Notes: generated from the sequence alone by a model not told the origin. A stretch of DNA of 64,000 bases from Bacteroidia bacterium (GCA_022841465.1 JALHRL010000022.1:1-64000); one strand, 5' to 3'. Counted from the first letter of the stretch, positions 31,832 through 38,738 are shown. Numbers and translations are program-made.

Positions 31832-32071
31832 TTATACAGCTTTTATTAAATATTCAATGTCTTCATCGAAATGGTCAACTGCGTATATAACCATCCTATT
31901 TCCTTTTTGAAGGGCACCCAATTCATTAACATAATCTTCTAAATAAGAATTTGGTAATTCAGGGTCTACCGACCTTTTTATAAAATCAATGACCTCGTCT
32001 TTTTCATAAAAAGCCTTTACAACACGTTTATGAGACTCTATATCAAAAAAACTAACCTCATACTGCATCAC
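31832..32071 (-). CDS. Small acidic hypothetical protein
   Basis: 79 residues, alpha/beta (MQYEVSFFDIESHKRVVKAFYEKDEV...). Last gene before the terminator at 31774-31808. It overlaps the upstream gene by 4 bases. No family recognised. Confidence 0.6.
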   Translation of the reverse strand: MMQYEVSFFDIESHKRVVKAFYEKDEVIDFIKRSVDPELPNSYLEDYVNELGALQKGNRMVIYAVDHFDEDIEYLIKAV

Positions 32072-32280
32072 AAAACACTTTCCATAACTCTTTCTAACGT
32101 TTCCAATATCTCCTGCCGTGTAAAGCCTAGTTGCACACCTCGTTCAATCAACCGTTGCCTATATGTGGACCATTCGGAGGGCGTGAGCTGAAAATAAAGC
32201 GCGGGCATCCTATCTAGAATCGTGTACAGATCTTCTGGAACTAAAGCGTTTTGTAGACCTTCTAAAGCGTCTCTAATCAT
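32068..32280 (-). CDS. Small helical hypothetical protein
   Basis: 70 residues, helical, with LTPSEWSTYRQRLIERG in the middle. It overlaps both neighbours by 4 bases, indicating coupled translation. No family recognised. Confidence 0.6.
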   Translation of the reverse strand: MIRDALEGLQNALVPEDLYTILDRMPALYFQLTPSEWSTYRQRLIERGVQLGFTRQEILETLERVMESVL

Positions 32281-32558
32281 CTAGATTCCCTTCTATAACT
32301 AATAACGGCACCCTCTGATATTTCTATGAATTCCCCTTTTGTAAGCAATCGACCATCACCGGACGTTATAAACTCAGACCCGGGGCTATTGAATGTTATG
32401 ACCTTAGGCTTAAGACCGCCAAAGGTTATATAATTAACGTCACCATTTAAGGCGTATTTAACAGTCGTTTCTTGGTTTGAAAAGGTTTTTACTCTAATAA
32501 ACAAAGCGGGGCCATTCAACACAAAAGGCCCCCGTTTCTGTATCATCTTTTTCTTCAT
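32277..32558 (-). CDS. Small beta-rich hypothetical protein
   Basis: 93 residues from ATG 32558 (MKKKMIQKRG); the frame is open to 32573. Strand-rich sequence (ALFIRVKTFSNQETTVKYALNGDV...). It follows the upstream stop by 2 bases. No family recognised. Confidence 0.55.
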   Translation of the reverse strand: MKKKMIQKRGPFVLNGPALFIRVKTFSNQETTVKYALNGDVNYITFGGLKPKVITFNSPGSEFITSGDGRLLTKGEFIEISEGAVISYRRESR

Positions 32559-32560
32559 AT

Positions 32561-32785
32561 TCACTGACTCCAACTAATTAGCATTTCATCTGATCCAACG
32601 CCACTAACCTGATAACCCAAACTGGTCAAATATCTATACAAGGCGGTATATTCACAGTCTTTAACATTAGGGACTATAACTGATGTGTTTCCTACTTCAT
32701 GTGCATTGTTTATAGCAACACTTGCATTTATATATGCTTGGCTTTTAAAGAGCTTTTCTAGTCTGAGTTCTAGTGCTGGTTTCAT
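32561..32785 (-). CDS. Small hypothetical protein
   Basis: 74 residues, alpha/beta (ALELRLEKLFKSQAYINASVA..., YRYLTSLGYQVSG). First gene of a four-gene unit closed by the terminator at 31774-31808. It resembles in layout 47973-48236 (a helical start, a short strand end with SW), but the similarity is weak. Confidence 0.55.
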   Translation of the reverse strand: MKPALELRLEKLFKSQAYINASVAINNAHEVGNTSVIVPNVKDCEYTALYRYLTSLGYQVSGVGSDEMLISWSQ

Positions 32786-32796
32786 ATTATCTAGTG

Positions 32797-32996
32797 TACC
32801 TTAGGTTATCGACACATGGCAAGCTAAGAGAAGGAGTTTAGATCGGTTGTGAGATGAGGGTGTTTTAATTAGCGTTGAAAAGGTTAGTCTCTGGGATCAA
32901 ATGGTACTATTTGCATTCACCTCTTCACATTCTCACTCTCTCATCGTTCGTCCTCTCACCTCGTTCACCGCTTCAACACTGCTCGTCAAGCGAGCA
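32797..32996. other. Non-coding region upstream of the candidate RNA
   Basis: No convincing coding frame is present. It holds a hairpin CAAAT/ATTTG at 32898-32913, a pyrimidine-rich stretch (32914-32975) with repeated CTCA/CTCTC, and a hairpin TGCTCG/CGAGCA at 32980-32996 followed by TGTTTT that could act as a weak rightward terminator. Confidence 0.5.
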
Positions 32997-33009
32997 TGTT
33001 TTGCTTGTA

Positions 33010-33015
33010 TATAAT
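33010..33015 (+). promoter_or_regulatory. Candidate -10 box for the structured RNA
   Basis: TATAAT on the plus strand, preceded by TTGTA. No good -35 box is seen at 17 bases. It lies just upstream of a row of hairpins ending in a T6 tract, in a region where all protein genes run leftward. Confidence 0.35.
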
Positions 33016-33019
33016 AATG

Positions 33020-33262
33020 CATTAGATATGGCAAAATTGATCTCCGAGCAAGCCTATCCCTACCTAGTCTATATAAGACTCGGGATAAAAAGCGCCTTAG
33101 GGTTACTACTTGTTTCGCCTAAGTGTTCGCCACAATACTGATCAAGTTCTACCGTAGTTTCGCACATGGTACTTAATCCCTCGACACCATGTCAACCGAC
33201 GTTTCCGTCTGGGAGTTGCCTAGACCTAGACTTCAGCCTTTCGACTGAGTGAAGGGTTTTTT
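33020..33262 (+). ncRNA. Candidate structured non-coding RNA
   Basis: No coding frame. In order: TATCCC/GGGATA (33055-33060 with 33082-33087) enclosing AGTCT/AGACT with an ATATA loop; CTTAGG/CCTAAG (33096-33101, 33118-33123); ACATGGT/ACCATGT (33164-33170, 33186-33192); GACG TTTC CGTC (33198-33209); CTTCA/TGAAG (33231-33235, 33250-33254) directly followed by TTTTTT at 33257-33262. The last stem and T tract look like a rightward terminator. ATCCC at 33176-33180 could also pair with GGGAT at 33082, a possible alternative fold. No known RNA family was recognised. Confidence 0.5.
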
Positions 33263-33323
33263 AAAGCGTCTCCAGCAGAACCCAAGTTTGCTTGTTTAGA
33301 GCATCCTACTTATAGTTGTTAAA

Positions 33324-33530
33324 TCATCTGGCAAATTTAATCAAGTTTTTTTGATTTTCTACATAATAACTTGTGTCTTCGCTCAATTTTACAAGAGTTG
33401 TGCCATTCTGTGCCAATAGCTTTGTATTGAGCTTTTTGCCAAACAAATGCTTAAGCCCTTTAAGGTCTAGATAGCGTACAGACCAGACTGCTCGGGAATT
33501 ATACTTAGGGTACACTAGATAGGTTTTCAT
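33324..33530 (-). CDS. Small hypothetical protein
   Basis: 68 residues, basic (MKTYLVYPKYNSRAVWSVRYL...). AGGAG lies 9 bases before the ATG. It is preceded by two tandem copies of the 32-bp element. No family recognised. Confidence 0.6.
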   Translation of the reverse strand: MKTYLVYPKYNSRAVWSVRYLDLKGLKHLFGKKLNTKLLAQNGTTLVKLSEDTSYYVENQKNLIKFAR

Positions 33531-33543
33531 ATGTTCAACTCCT

Positions 33544-33575
33544 GATTAAAGCAATTTTAAAATACATTTGGGTAA
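33544..33575 (-). repeat. 32-bp junction element copy 6
   Basis: TTACCCAAA, 17 bases, TTAATC on the minus strand. The spacer differs from copies 1 and 5 except at TxxATT, so the two ends are what is conserved. It lies just upstream of 33324-33530. Confidence 0.7.
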
Positions 33576-33580
33576 TTTCA

Positions 33581-33612
33581 GATTAAAATCGTTCCCTAAT
33601 AGGTTTGGGTAA
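33581..33612 (-). repeat. 32-bp junction element copy 7
   Basis: TTACCCAAA, 17 bases, TTAATC on the minus strand, with an unrelated spacer. It lies 5 bases from copy 6, so the pair is tandem. Confidence 0.7.
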
Positions 33613-33614
33613 TC

Positions 33615-33851
33615 CTATAGGCAAAAGGTCGGCAGTCCCTGGTTACAGTTGTTTAGTGGTTTTGAACACATAGACCACATAGGTCGTATAGACCCAAGGA
33701 TGCCCTTGAATGCATGACCTAGGAATGAATGCCCTAGTGGGAGTCCTAGACATTCGTTGCCTATAACCCGATTGTGAGCGTCTAGTGGCTTAGTCTGCCA
33801 TGCCTTTAAAATCATTGTGATAGTCTCCGATGACACATTTGCAATAGTCAT
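33615..33851 (-). CDS. Small hypothetical protein
   Basis: 78 residues (MTIANVSSETITMILKAWQ...), no clear fold; it has a Gly/His/Leu-rich middle. Its ATG overlaps the upstream stop (ATGA). The amino-acid mix is less typical than the neighbours, so confidence is moderate. Confidence 0.45.
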   Translation of the reverse strand: MTIANVSSETITMILKAWQTKPLDAHNRVIGNECLGLPLGHSFLGHAFKGILGSIRPMWSMCSKPLNNCNQGLPTFCL

Positions 33852-34102
33852 GCCAACTCACCGTCTAGTTCGTCCTCAAACTCTAGGCGCTCCACCATGT
33901 AGACATACGGAGGACCCACGAGGCTAGGCTTTTCAAATGATGCCCTCCCTGCCGTGTCCACGAGCTTAATCAGGTCTTCATTGGATAGGTTGCCATTAGA
34001 GCCTTGCACGCCTCTTACTGCATACAACGTCCGGAGCATGTTGCCGCGTTGCCTATAATACATAGGCACAGAGGCCTTATCCTCTCGATAGATCTTATAC
34101 AT
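33848..34102 (-). CDS. Small hypothetical protein
   Basis: 84 residues. The start has AGGAG 5 bases upstream. Basic N terminus (YKIYREDKASVPMYYRQRGNMLR) and acidic end (EDELDGELA). No family recognised. Confidence 0.6.
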   Translation of the reverse strand: MYKIYREDKASVPMYYRQRGNMLRTLYAVRGVQGSNGNLSNEDLIKLVDTAGRASFEKPSLVGPPYVYMVERLEFEDELDGELA

Positions 34103-34104
34103 GA

Positions 34105-34545
34105 TTACTCCTTAATGAATGAATATTTGATGCCATTGTCAATCGTATAGGCCATAGGCTCGCTATTCCACTCAATAGCGCCCCAGACGCCTTGTAGAGG
34201 CTCTGTAGTGCCGTTGCTGTACACAAGGGTACCTTGACGATCCTTGACGATTAGAATGGATTCTTGAGCGAATACGGCAAATGCTAGCCTAGACGCTTCG
34301 CTTAGGTGCTCAAGGTCAACTTTATAGCTGAACTCCTTTACGCCTTTATACGATCCTTCGCATTCCCGGAATTGAACGCCTGCATCCTCTAACAACCCAA
34401 TGAGTCTACCACGAGCCAATAGGTTCTGCTCGGTTGTATTAGTGCTAAGTTCGGGACTGAAGAGGATGAAGCCTGAAGACGGCAGTCCGACAATGGCAGG
34501 ATTGACCAGGGGCTTAGATTGGCGGTTCATGTATTCTTTAGACAT
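34105..34545 (-). CDS. Hypothetical protein
   Basis: 146 residues, alpha/beta, with AGGAG about 10 bases before the ATG. C-terminal half is strand-rich (IVKDRQGTLVYSNGTTEPLQGV...). The gap upstream contains a TTGTGAGCG element. No family recognised. Confidence 0.6.
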   Translation of the reverse strand: MSKEYMNRQSKPLVNPAIVGLPSSGFILFSPELSTNTTEQNLLARGRLIGLLEDAGVQFRECEGSYKGVKEFSYKVDLEHLSEASRLAFAVFAQESILIVKDRQGTLVYSNGTTEPLQGVWGAIEWNSEPMAYTIDNGIKYSFIKE

Positions 34546-34561
34546 AATTATTTATCTCCTG

Positions 34562-34588
34562 TTTATACGCTCACAATTGACCTATACG
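34562..34588 (-). promoter_or_regulatory. TATAGG...TTGTGAGCG element, candidate operator
   Basis: On the minus strand TATAGGTCAATTGTGAGCG then TATAAAC, directly before the AGGAG of 34105-34545. A related sequence (TATAGGGCAAATGTGAGCG, then TCTA) lies just before 36382-36543. It resembles the left half of a lac-type operator, probably by chance. Confidence 0.35.
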
Positions 34589-34629
34589 CCTCGCTGCCGC
34601 CCATCCTTAGGCATACGTTGAGGAGAGAA

Positions 34630-34989
34630 TCAGATAACCTTAGTAGCCTCATTGCCGAGGATTACAGCTTGCGCATAATCATTGGCGTTTTTTGCGTCCT
34701 GTTCGGCTAGACGACGTGCAACATATTTAGCATGAGTATCGCGCTGCTGAAGCATGATCACGTTGTCATAGGTCTCAACCGTATGGTCGGATTCCCATTT
34801 AGTGCGGAATAGCTCATACTCGCCATAATAAGCCCTAAGCGCTTCGATAGCGTCGTCCTTAGAGTAACCGGCAGGCAATGAGCCTTCGATAGGCGTCATG
34901 TATGCCGTTGGTGCTGCATGATTAACCGATACATCACTAAGCTCGACGATACGCTTAAACACAATCTGTACTAATCTAGGTGCCTTCAT
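34630..34989 (-). CDS. Hypothetical protein
   Basis: 119 residues from ATG 34989 (MKAPRLVQIVFKRIVEL), preceded by AGGAG about 11 bases upstream; another start at 35037 overlaps the previous stop. Helical C-terminal half (KYVARRLAEQDAKNANDYAQAV). No family recognised. Confidence 0.55.
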   Translation of the reverse strand: MKAPRLVQIVFKRIVELSDVSVNHAAPTAYMTPIEGSLPAGYSKDDAIEALRAYYGEYELFRTKWESDHTVETYDNVIMLQQRDTHAKYVARRLAEQDAKNANDYAQAVILGNEATKVI

Positions 34990-35033
34990 ATAACTATTAT
35001 CTCCTAGTGCTTTAAAATAATCAATAGCTGAAA

Positions 35034-35438
35034 TCATTGAGCTTTTACAGCATACAAAATGATGGGACTTACAAACCATTCGCCTTCTGCCTTAGTCATC
35101 ATCCCTCGTGGGTTAAAGTATGTGTCGGTTTCTTTGCCGTCAATGATCTTGGTTGCATCAGTCCTTTTAAGGCTCAAACCCTTAACGATCGATTCTAGCC
35201 CGTATTGATCTACTACACGGTCTTTATAGAACACTCTCGTAATTTCTTTGCCGAGTGGACCAGTGAACGCTTTACAGGTAACTAAGTATTTAGTGCTCAT
35301 GCCATAGGTAGTTGCATCCGTTGTGCCAACGCTTTTCTTAATCATTTCAAAGCACCCACGGCGAAAACCCTGTAGAATTTTTAGTCGGCGTACTGTTCTT
35401 AAACAGCTTGATATCATTGGACTATTCACGGCAAACAT
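35034..35438 (-). CDS. Hypothetical protein (start uncertain)
   Basis: Up to 134 residues. The well-formed part begins at MSTKYLVTCKAFTGPLG (about 35300) and reads through strands to WFVSPIILYAVKAQ. The N-terminal extension is basic and of doubtful quality; no strong ribosome-binding site decides the start. Its 3' end sequence (TGATATCATTGAGCTTTTAC-like) recurs near 35538, suggesting past duplication. Confidence 0.5.
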   Translation of the reverse strand: MFAVNSPMISSCLRTVRRLKILQGFRRGCFEMIKKSVGTTDATTYGMSTKYLVTCKAFTGPLGKEITRVFYKDRVVDQYGLESIVKGLSLKRTDATKIIDGKETDTYFNPRGMMTKAEGEWFVSPIILYAVKAQ

Positions 35439-35832
35439 GAGTTAAATATTTGATAGCACGAGGTAATGTGAATATCACATGGGACAGAGGCGGTGTCAAC
35501 GTACTAGACGATTGACCAATGCTTAGACGAATTGGTGCTTGATATCATTGAGCTTTTACCGGTGGGGTAAGTGCTTGGAATTATTGGGGTGGTATGGTTA
35601 TAGATGTGATTTGTGGTGCGTGTGTGTGGGACAGAGGGCTGAGTAGTTGATATCGCTAGGAGAATGGGTGGCACGAATCTTGCAAGGCTGGCGCCTTCTA
35701 TAGCGGACATGAGCGGGGATATATGAGAGATAGGGAGAGATATGGGAGGGGGGGGGTAGGAGGGGAGAAATAAATATTGAATGTGGACATATCTCAAACA
35801 CAACATACTCCCTCTATAGACTGTACCTTTTT
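35439..35832. other. Purine-rich non-coding region with short repeats
   Basis: The plus strand is strongly G-rich, with a run of nine G near 35748 and several GGGAGAGA stretches. GATATCATTG recurs near 35411 and 35539, and ATGGGACAGAGG-like sequence near 35478 and 35627. Two overlapping open frames on the minus strand are low-complexity (Pro/Ser/Ile/Thr) and are not accepted as genes. Possible roles are a promoter region for the leftward genes downstream or an origin-like region. Confidence 0.4.
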
Positions 35833-36030
35833 CTAATTCTTTTCAACCCAGTACTTAAAATAATTAGTTTGCAACTCACTTTTTCTAATAAGCGCAATTA
35901 AATATCCATTAAGATCTAAACTCATAGAAAACGTCTTGCCATTAACATAAGCAACATCAATTCTCATATATTTCCAGAAAATGTTAAGATATATTATAGG
36001 TTTTGCCAGTTCAAACTGTATAAATTTCAT
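35833..36030 (-). CDS. Micro-gene of the M-x-F-I array (member 1)
   Basis: 65 residues, MKFIQFELAKPIIYLNIFW..., strand-rich and aromatic. It overlaps the next member (ATGA). Last in a head-to-tail series of nine tiny genes, most of which start M-x-F-I-x-L/F/V. No family recognised. Confidence 0.65.
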   Translation of the reverse strand: MKFIQFELAKPIIYLNIFWKYMRIDVAYVNGKTFSMSLDLNGYLIALIRKSELQTNYFKYWVEKN

Positions 36031-36215
36031 TGTTTATAAACCATTCCTAAACCTTTTTTCAGAAACATTTGTTTTCTAAATGTATCAAAAAAGAAATAAA
36101 GATACCAATTTTTAGGAAAAATAACAACAAAGTGATGACTTAAAACTCCATGGCCCTCTGGAAAATAATCGAATACAATATTGGGATAACATGAAGTAAG
36201 TTTTATAAATATCAC
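36027..36215 (-). CDS. Micro-gene of the M-x-F-I array (member 2)
   Basis: 62 residues, MIFIKLTSCYPNIVFDYFPE..., very rich in Phe and Tyr. It overlaps both neighbours by 4 bases. The motif at the start is shared with other members; the rest has diverged. Confidence 0.65.
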   Translation of the reverse strand: MIFIKLTSCYPNIVFDYFPEGHGVLSHHFVVIFPKNWYLYFFFDTFRKQMFLKKGLGMVYKQ

Positions 36216-36394
36216 TGCACCCTCCTTATCAAGTCTATAAACTGTTCCTGGCTTTCCATAACATTCATCAGCCGACCAAAATTGTCATAAATGGAATACA
36301 GTGTACCTTTTGTGTACATAAGAAGCATCCTACCAGTCAAGTAAAATGGATTAGCCGTTGTATTAGGCATGCATTTTAATTCTATAAATTCCAT
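36212..36394 (-). CDS. Micro-gene of the M-x-F-I array (member 3)
   Basis: 60 residues, MEFIELKCMPNTTANPFYLTG..., ending in a helix (QEQFIDLIRRVQ). The upstream gene overlaps its start by 13 bases. Confidence 0.65.
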   Translation of the reverse strand: MEFIELKCMPNTTANPFYLTGRMLLMYTKGTLYSIYDNFGRLMNVMESQEQFIDLIRRVQ

Positions 36395-36543
36395 AAAAAG
36401 AACTCGTAATCATCTCGTTGTAAAGTAATTGCAATGTGTAGATCATTATTTTGTATAAAATCTAAAGACAAACAAGAGTCACATAGGCAGTCGATCGTAC
36501 AGAATTTAACGAATGGATGGTAGGGTAGTGTTATAAACCTCAT
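36382..36543 (-). CDS. Micro-gene of the M-x-F-I array (member 4)
   Basis: 53 residues, MRFITLPYHPFVKFCTIDC..., with three Cys residues. A TGTGAGCG element lies just before the ATG. Too short for the usual length cut-offs but packed like its neighbours. Confidence 0.6.
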   Translation of the reverse strand: MRFITLPYHPFVKFCTIDCLCDSCLSLDFIQNNDLHIAITLQRDDYEFFLWNL

Positions 36544-36575
36544 TAGACGCTCACATTTGCCCTATAAGCGACGAT

Positions 36576-36767
36576 TTAAGTATGGGTGCTACCATTGCCC
36601 TCAGAAATAGAAAACGACTGTACAAAGGTATTCTGGACTTTTCTTAGGTATTCCACATGACGGTATATCCTATCGTTGGCATACATCCAATACAGCACCC
36701 CTGATCTAGAAAGAGGCCTGGACTCATTCTCTAGTTCTTTTTCAAAGTATACACTTATGAATTTTAT
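36576..36767 (-). CDS. Micro-gene of the M-x-F-I array (member 5, ATA start)
   Basis: 63 codons. The frame opens at ATA (IKFISVYFEKELENES...), exactly where a start would give M-K-F-I, with GGAGG 4 bases upstream. ATG to ATA is one change. Either ATA is used as a rare start or the gene is silenced. No other ATG near the start is in frame; an internal Met appears later. The frame is otherwise intact. Confidence 0.5.
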   Translation of the reverse strand: MKFISVYFEKELENESRPLSRSGVLYWMYANDRIYRHVEYLRKVQNTFVQSFSISEGNGSTHT

Positions 36768-36918
36768 AGAACCTCCGTATCTTGTCTTGTAGCTTAATGG
36801 CTTTTCCGAACTGTTCGTAGAATGTTACAGGTATGTCTCCGTACCATTGGAACACATCATTAAGCTCACTGACAATCAGAATATTGTCTAGATCGTCAAA
36901 ATAGTCTTGATTGAGCAT
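36742..36918 (-). CDS. Micro-gene in the array (member 6)
   Basis: 58 residues, MLNQDYFDDLDNILIVSEL..., without the M-x-F-I start. Its ATG overlaps the stop of member 7 (TAATG), and its end overlaps the start of member 5. Packing suggests coupled translation. Confidence 0.55.
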   Translation of the reverse strand: MLNQDYFDDLDNILIVSELNDVFQWYGDIPVTFYEQFGKAIKLQDKIRRFYKIHKCIL

Positions 36919-37091
36919 TATCCTATCGGATAGGTGTAAAATAGTCGCTTTAGATACTGTAACATTTTGTATTCAGAATTGTAAGGACCTTGTGATGGTA
37001 GCTGCCAGCAAAAGTAGTAATATCTAAAGATTGAAGATATGTCGTCGCTATTAAAATGATCTACAGGTCGTTGTAGGCGTATAAGCTTCAT
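36918..37091 (-). CDS. Micro-gene of the M-x-F-I array (member 7)
   Basis: 57 residues, MKLIRLQRPVDHFNSDDIS..., with M-K-L-I in place of M-x-F-I. Aromatic middle (FRYYYFCWQ). Its start shares a base with the stop of member 8. Confidence 0.6.
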   Translation of the reverse strand: MKLIRLQRPVDHFNSDDISSIFRYYYFCWQLPSQGPYNSEYKMLQYLKRLFYTYPIG

Positions 37092-37270
37092 TACCTGAGA
37101 CCTTTAGAGAATAGCCGAGATAAAATTACCTTATTACCGTCGTCACTAAAGAAAGATAGGAACGGAGTCATAAGACCTGAATGACTCTTTACATCAGAAT
37201 AAGAAGCGACATAGCGCTGGGTCATTCTTGCTTCTTGGTCTATTTCTAGAAATATGTGTATGAAATTCAT
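37091..37270 (-). CDS. Micro-gene of the M-x-F-I array (member 8)
   Basis: 59 residues, MNFIHIFLEIDQEARMTQR..., no clear ribosome-binding site in front. It follows a 144-base gap holding two hairpins. Confidence 0.55.
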   Translation of the reverse strand: MNFIHIFLEIDQEARMTQRYVASYSDVKSHSGLMTPFLSFFSDDGNKVILSRLFSKGLR

Positions 37271-37414
37271 ATAGTTTTGGAGGGGGTCCGTGGGCTAAAA
37301 CGACACCACAGACCCTCCCCATCCTTATCTGCTTATGCCTGGAATAAGCAGCATGGTCCTACAATCCTCGGGTTGTGCGCGCTATGCCCGTGTGCTCTTA
37401 GACCTAAAAACAGC
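37271..37414. other. Hairpin-bearing gap inside the micro-gene array
   Basis: Two inverted repeats: GGGTC-C-GTGG with CCAC-A-GACCC (about 37284-37315), extended by GGAGG/CCTCC, and TGCTTAT/ATAAGCA (about 37330-37350). No T tract follows on either strand, so a processing site, attenuator or leader structure is more likely than a terminator. The gap is G/C-rich for this genome. Confidence 0.45.
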
Positions 37415-37618
37415 TTACCCGCGTCCGCCATAAGTTGCAACAAAATATTTTCTAAGCATTGTCGCTTTTAGGTTTATGCGCCCAATTTCTTTGTTTTCAA
37501 TCTTAGAGTGTACCTCTGAGGTAGAAAAGGAAGAAGAAATGAATAGATAATTATGGTATCCATCGTAATAAAAACTATAACTTACCGGTTTATTTGACGA
37601 AAGTTTTATGAAGCGCAT
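37415..37618 (-). CDS. Micro-gene of the M-x-F-I array (member 9)
   Basis: 67 residues, MRFIKLSSNKPVSYSFYYD..., strand-rich with a basic C-terminal half. First gene of the array, 3 bases after the DNA ligase stop, so the array probably shares the ligase transcript. Confidence 0.65.
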   Translation of the reverse strand: MRFIKLSSNKPVSYSFYYDGYHNYLFISSSFSTSEVHSKIENKEIGRINLKATMLRKYFVATYGGRG

Positions 37619-37621
37619 AAC

Positions 37622-38572
37622 TTATAATTTTTTTCTATCTATCCGCACATAGTCAGAAAACATTTTTTCGGAAGTACAGTCTTCGGGCTTAACGTCGTCT
37701 CTAAATCTGTGAAACGTCGGGTGTCGAAGTCGGCCCGCTAAATTTTTATCACTAACTTTTTGAATTTCTTGAGCAAACACATCAATAACCTTACCTTTAT
37801 AGGCGTCAAAATCCCTAGACATAAGAAGCCTTGTTTGGTCATTAAAACCACTTACATAGCCAATCTCAACTAGATTACCCTCGTGGTATACACTAACGGC
37901 GATAGAACCCAGTTGGTTAGCATATTTACCTTTGCCGGGCTTGTATCCTGTAATTATAGCTGATATGTCATAGGATTTCTTAAGCTTTGACCAGCCTTCA
38001 CCATATGGCTTACTTGTGTCTTTGATTATGAGACCTTCACCACCTTGGGCTATCATCTGTTTAAAATATTCGAGTTTGTCGTCGGTTATGACTTTAATGG
38101 CTTTGATATACGGACTATTAGCTTGCGACACAACTGTTTCTAGAATGGCTCGTCGCTCGACCCAAGGCAGTGCGCGCACATCCAGCCCACTATAGAACAT
38201 AACATCAAAAGCGTTATAGACGACTTTACCGGTTTTTTGCTTTTGAACAGCCTCCTCCGGCAAAGAATTCATTATAGCGTTTGTTTCAAGAAAGCTTGAA
38301 TAAAATACTTCTCCATCTAATACTGTACCATTTAAATCTTTATAATCTACATCTGTTATATGTGGGACATTATCAGTCTTATCTGATAGAAAACCGTCTG
38401 AGACAGATTCTCGTCTAGAAAGAAGTGTATTACCGGTTCTCCTTCCGTAAGGACAACCTCCTATGTATAGGACAAATCTAGAACCGTCCAACTTTTCTTC
38501 TGCTATATATTGTTTATCTTCAATGTTTTCAGGTAGTTTAGCTTTACAGCGACTAGGAATACATAGTTTCAT
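37622..38572 (-). CDS. lig: ATP-dependent DNA ligase
   Basis: 316 residues. The nucleotidyltransferase motif I is EEKLDGSRF, with the lysine that takes AMP at Lys27. Further: a motif III-like stretch (FDVMFYSGLD), motif IV GEGLIIKD, motif V WSKLKKS, then an OB-fold part (DISAIITGYKPGKGKYANQLG). No N-terminal DNA-binding domain, as in small phage ligases. It seals nicks in replication and repair. Confidence 0.9.
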   Translation of the reverse strand: MKLCIPSRCKAKLPENIEDKQYIAEEKLDGSRFVLYIGGCPYGRRTGNTLLSRRESVSDGFLSDKTDNVPHITDVDYKDLNGTVLDGEVFYSSFLETNAIMNSLPEEAVQKQKTGKVVYNAFDVMFYSGLDVRALPWVERRAILETVVSQANSPYIKAIKVITDDKLEYFKQMIAQGGEGLIIKDTSKPYGEGWSKLKKSYDISAIITGYKPGKGKYANQLGSIAVSVYHEGNLVEIGYVSGFNDQTRLLMSRDFDAYKGKVIDVFAQEIQKVSDKNLAGRLRHPTFHRFRDDVKPEDCTSEKMFSDYVRIDRKKL

Positions 38573-38722
38573 AGCGTTTCTCTTAAAAAGTTCATTAACT
38601 TAACTTGTATATCTACCGTTTTTGTTATTGTTCTTTTTGCATTTGTAAATAAATATGAAAGCATTCTACCCTTAGAATATTTATCGAATTTTATGACAAT
38701 AAAATGCATTTTGTACCTTATT

Positions 38723-38738
38723 TTAACAAATATAAGTA
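38723..38738 (+). promoter_or_regulatory. Late-promoter-like motif, copy 1
   Basis: TTAACAAATATAAGTA followed by TGG. The last A is the A of the ATG of the next gene, so the transcript would be leaderless or start inside the gene. One of seven copies, all on the plus strand. Confidence 0.6.

Noticed and set aside
32875-33141. Plus-strand frame of 88 residues at the structured region
   Set aside because: No ribosome-binding site, odd composition, and it crosses several inverted repeats better explained by RNA structure.
33226-33262. Bacterial rrnB-type terminator as a sign of contamination
   Set aside because: Only about 12 bases resemble it, and the surrounding sequence does not.
34562-34588. 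True lac operator
   Set aside because: About 16 of 21 positions agree with lacO1 but the right half is missing, and no LacI-type gene is present.
35504-35806. Minus-strand frames of 100 and 67 residues in the G-rich region
   Set aside because: Both are low-complexity (Pro, Ser, Ile, Thr, His), overlap each other in different frames, and reflect base bias. A GAGGGAG before the longer one is the only support.
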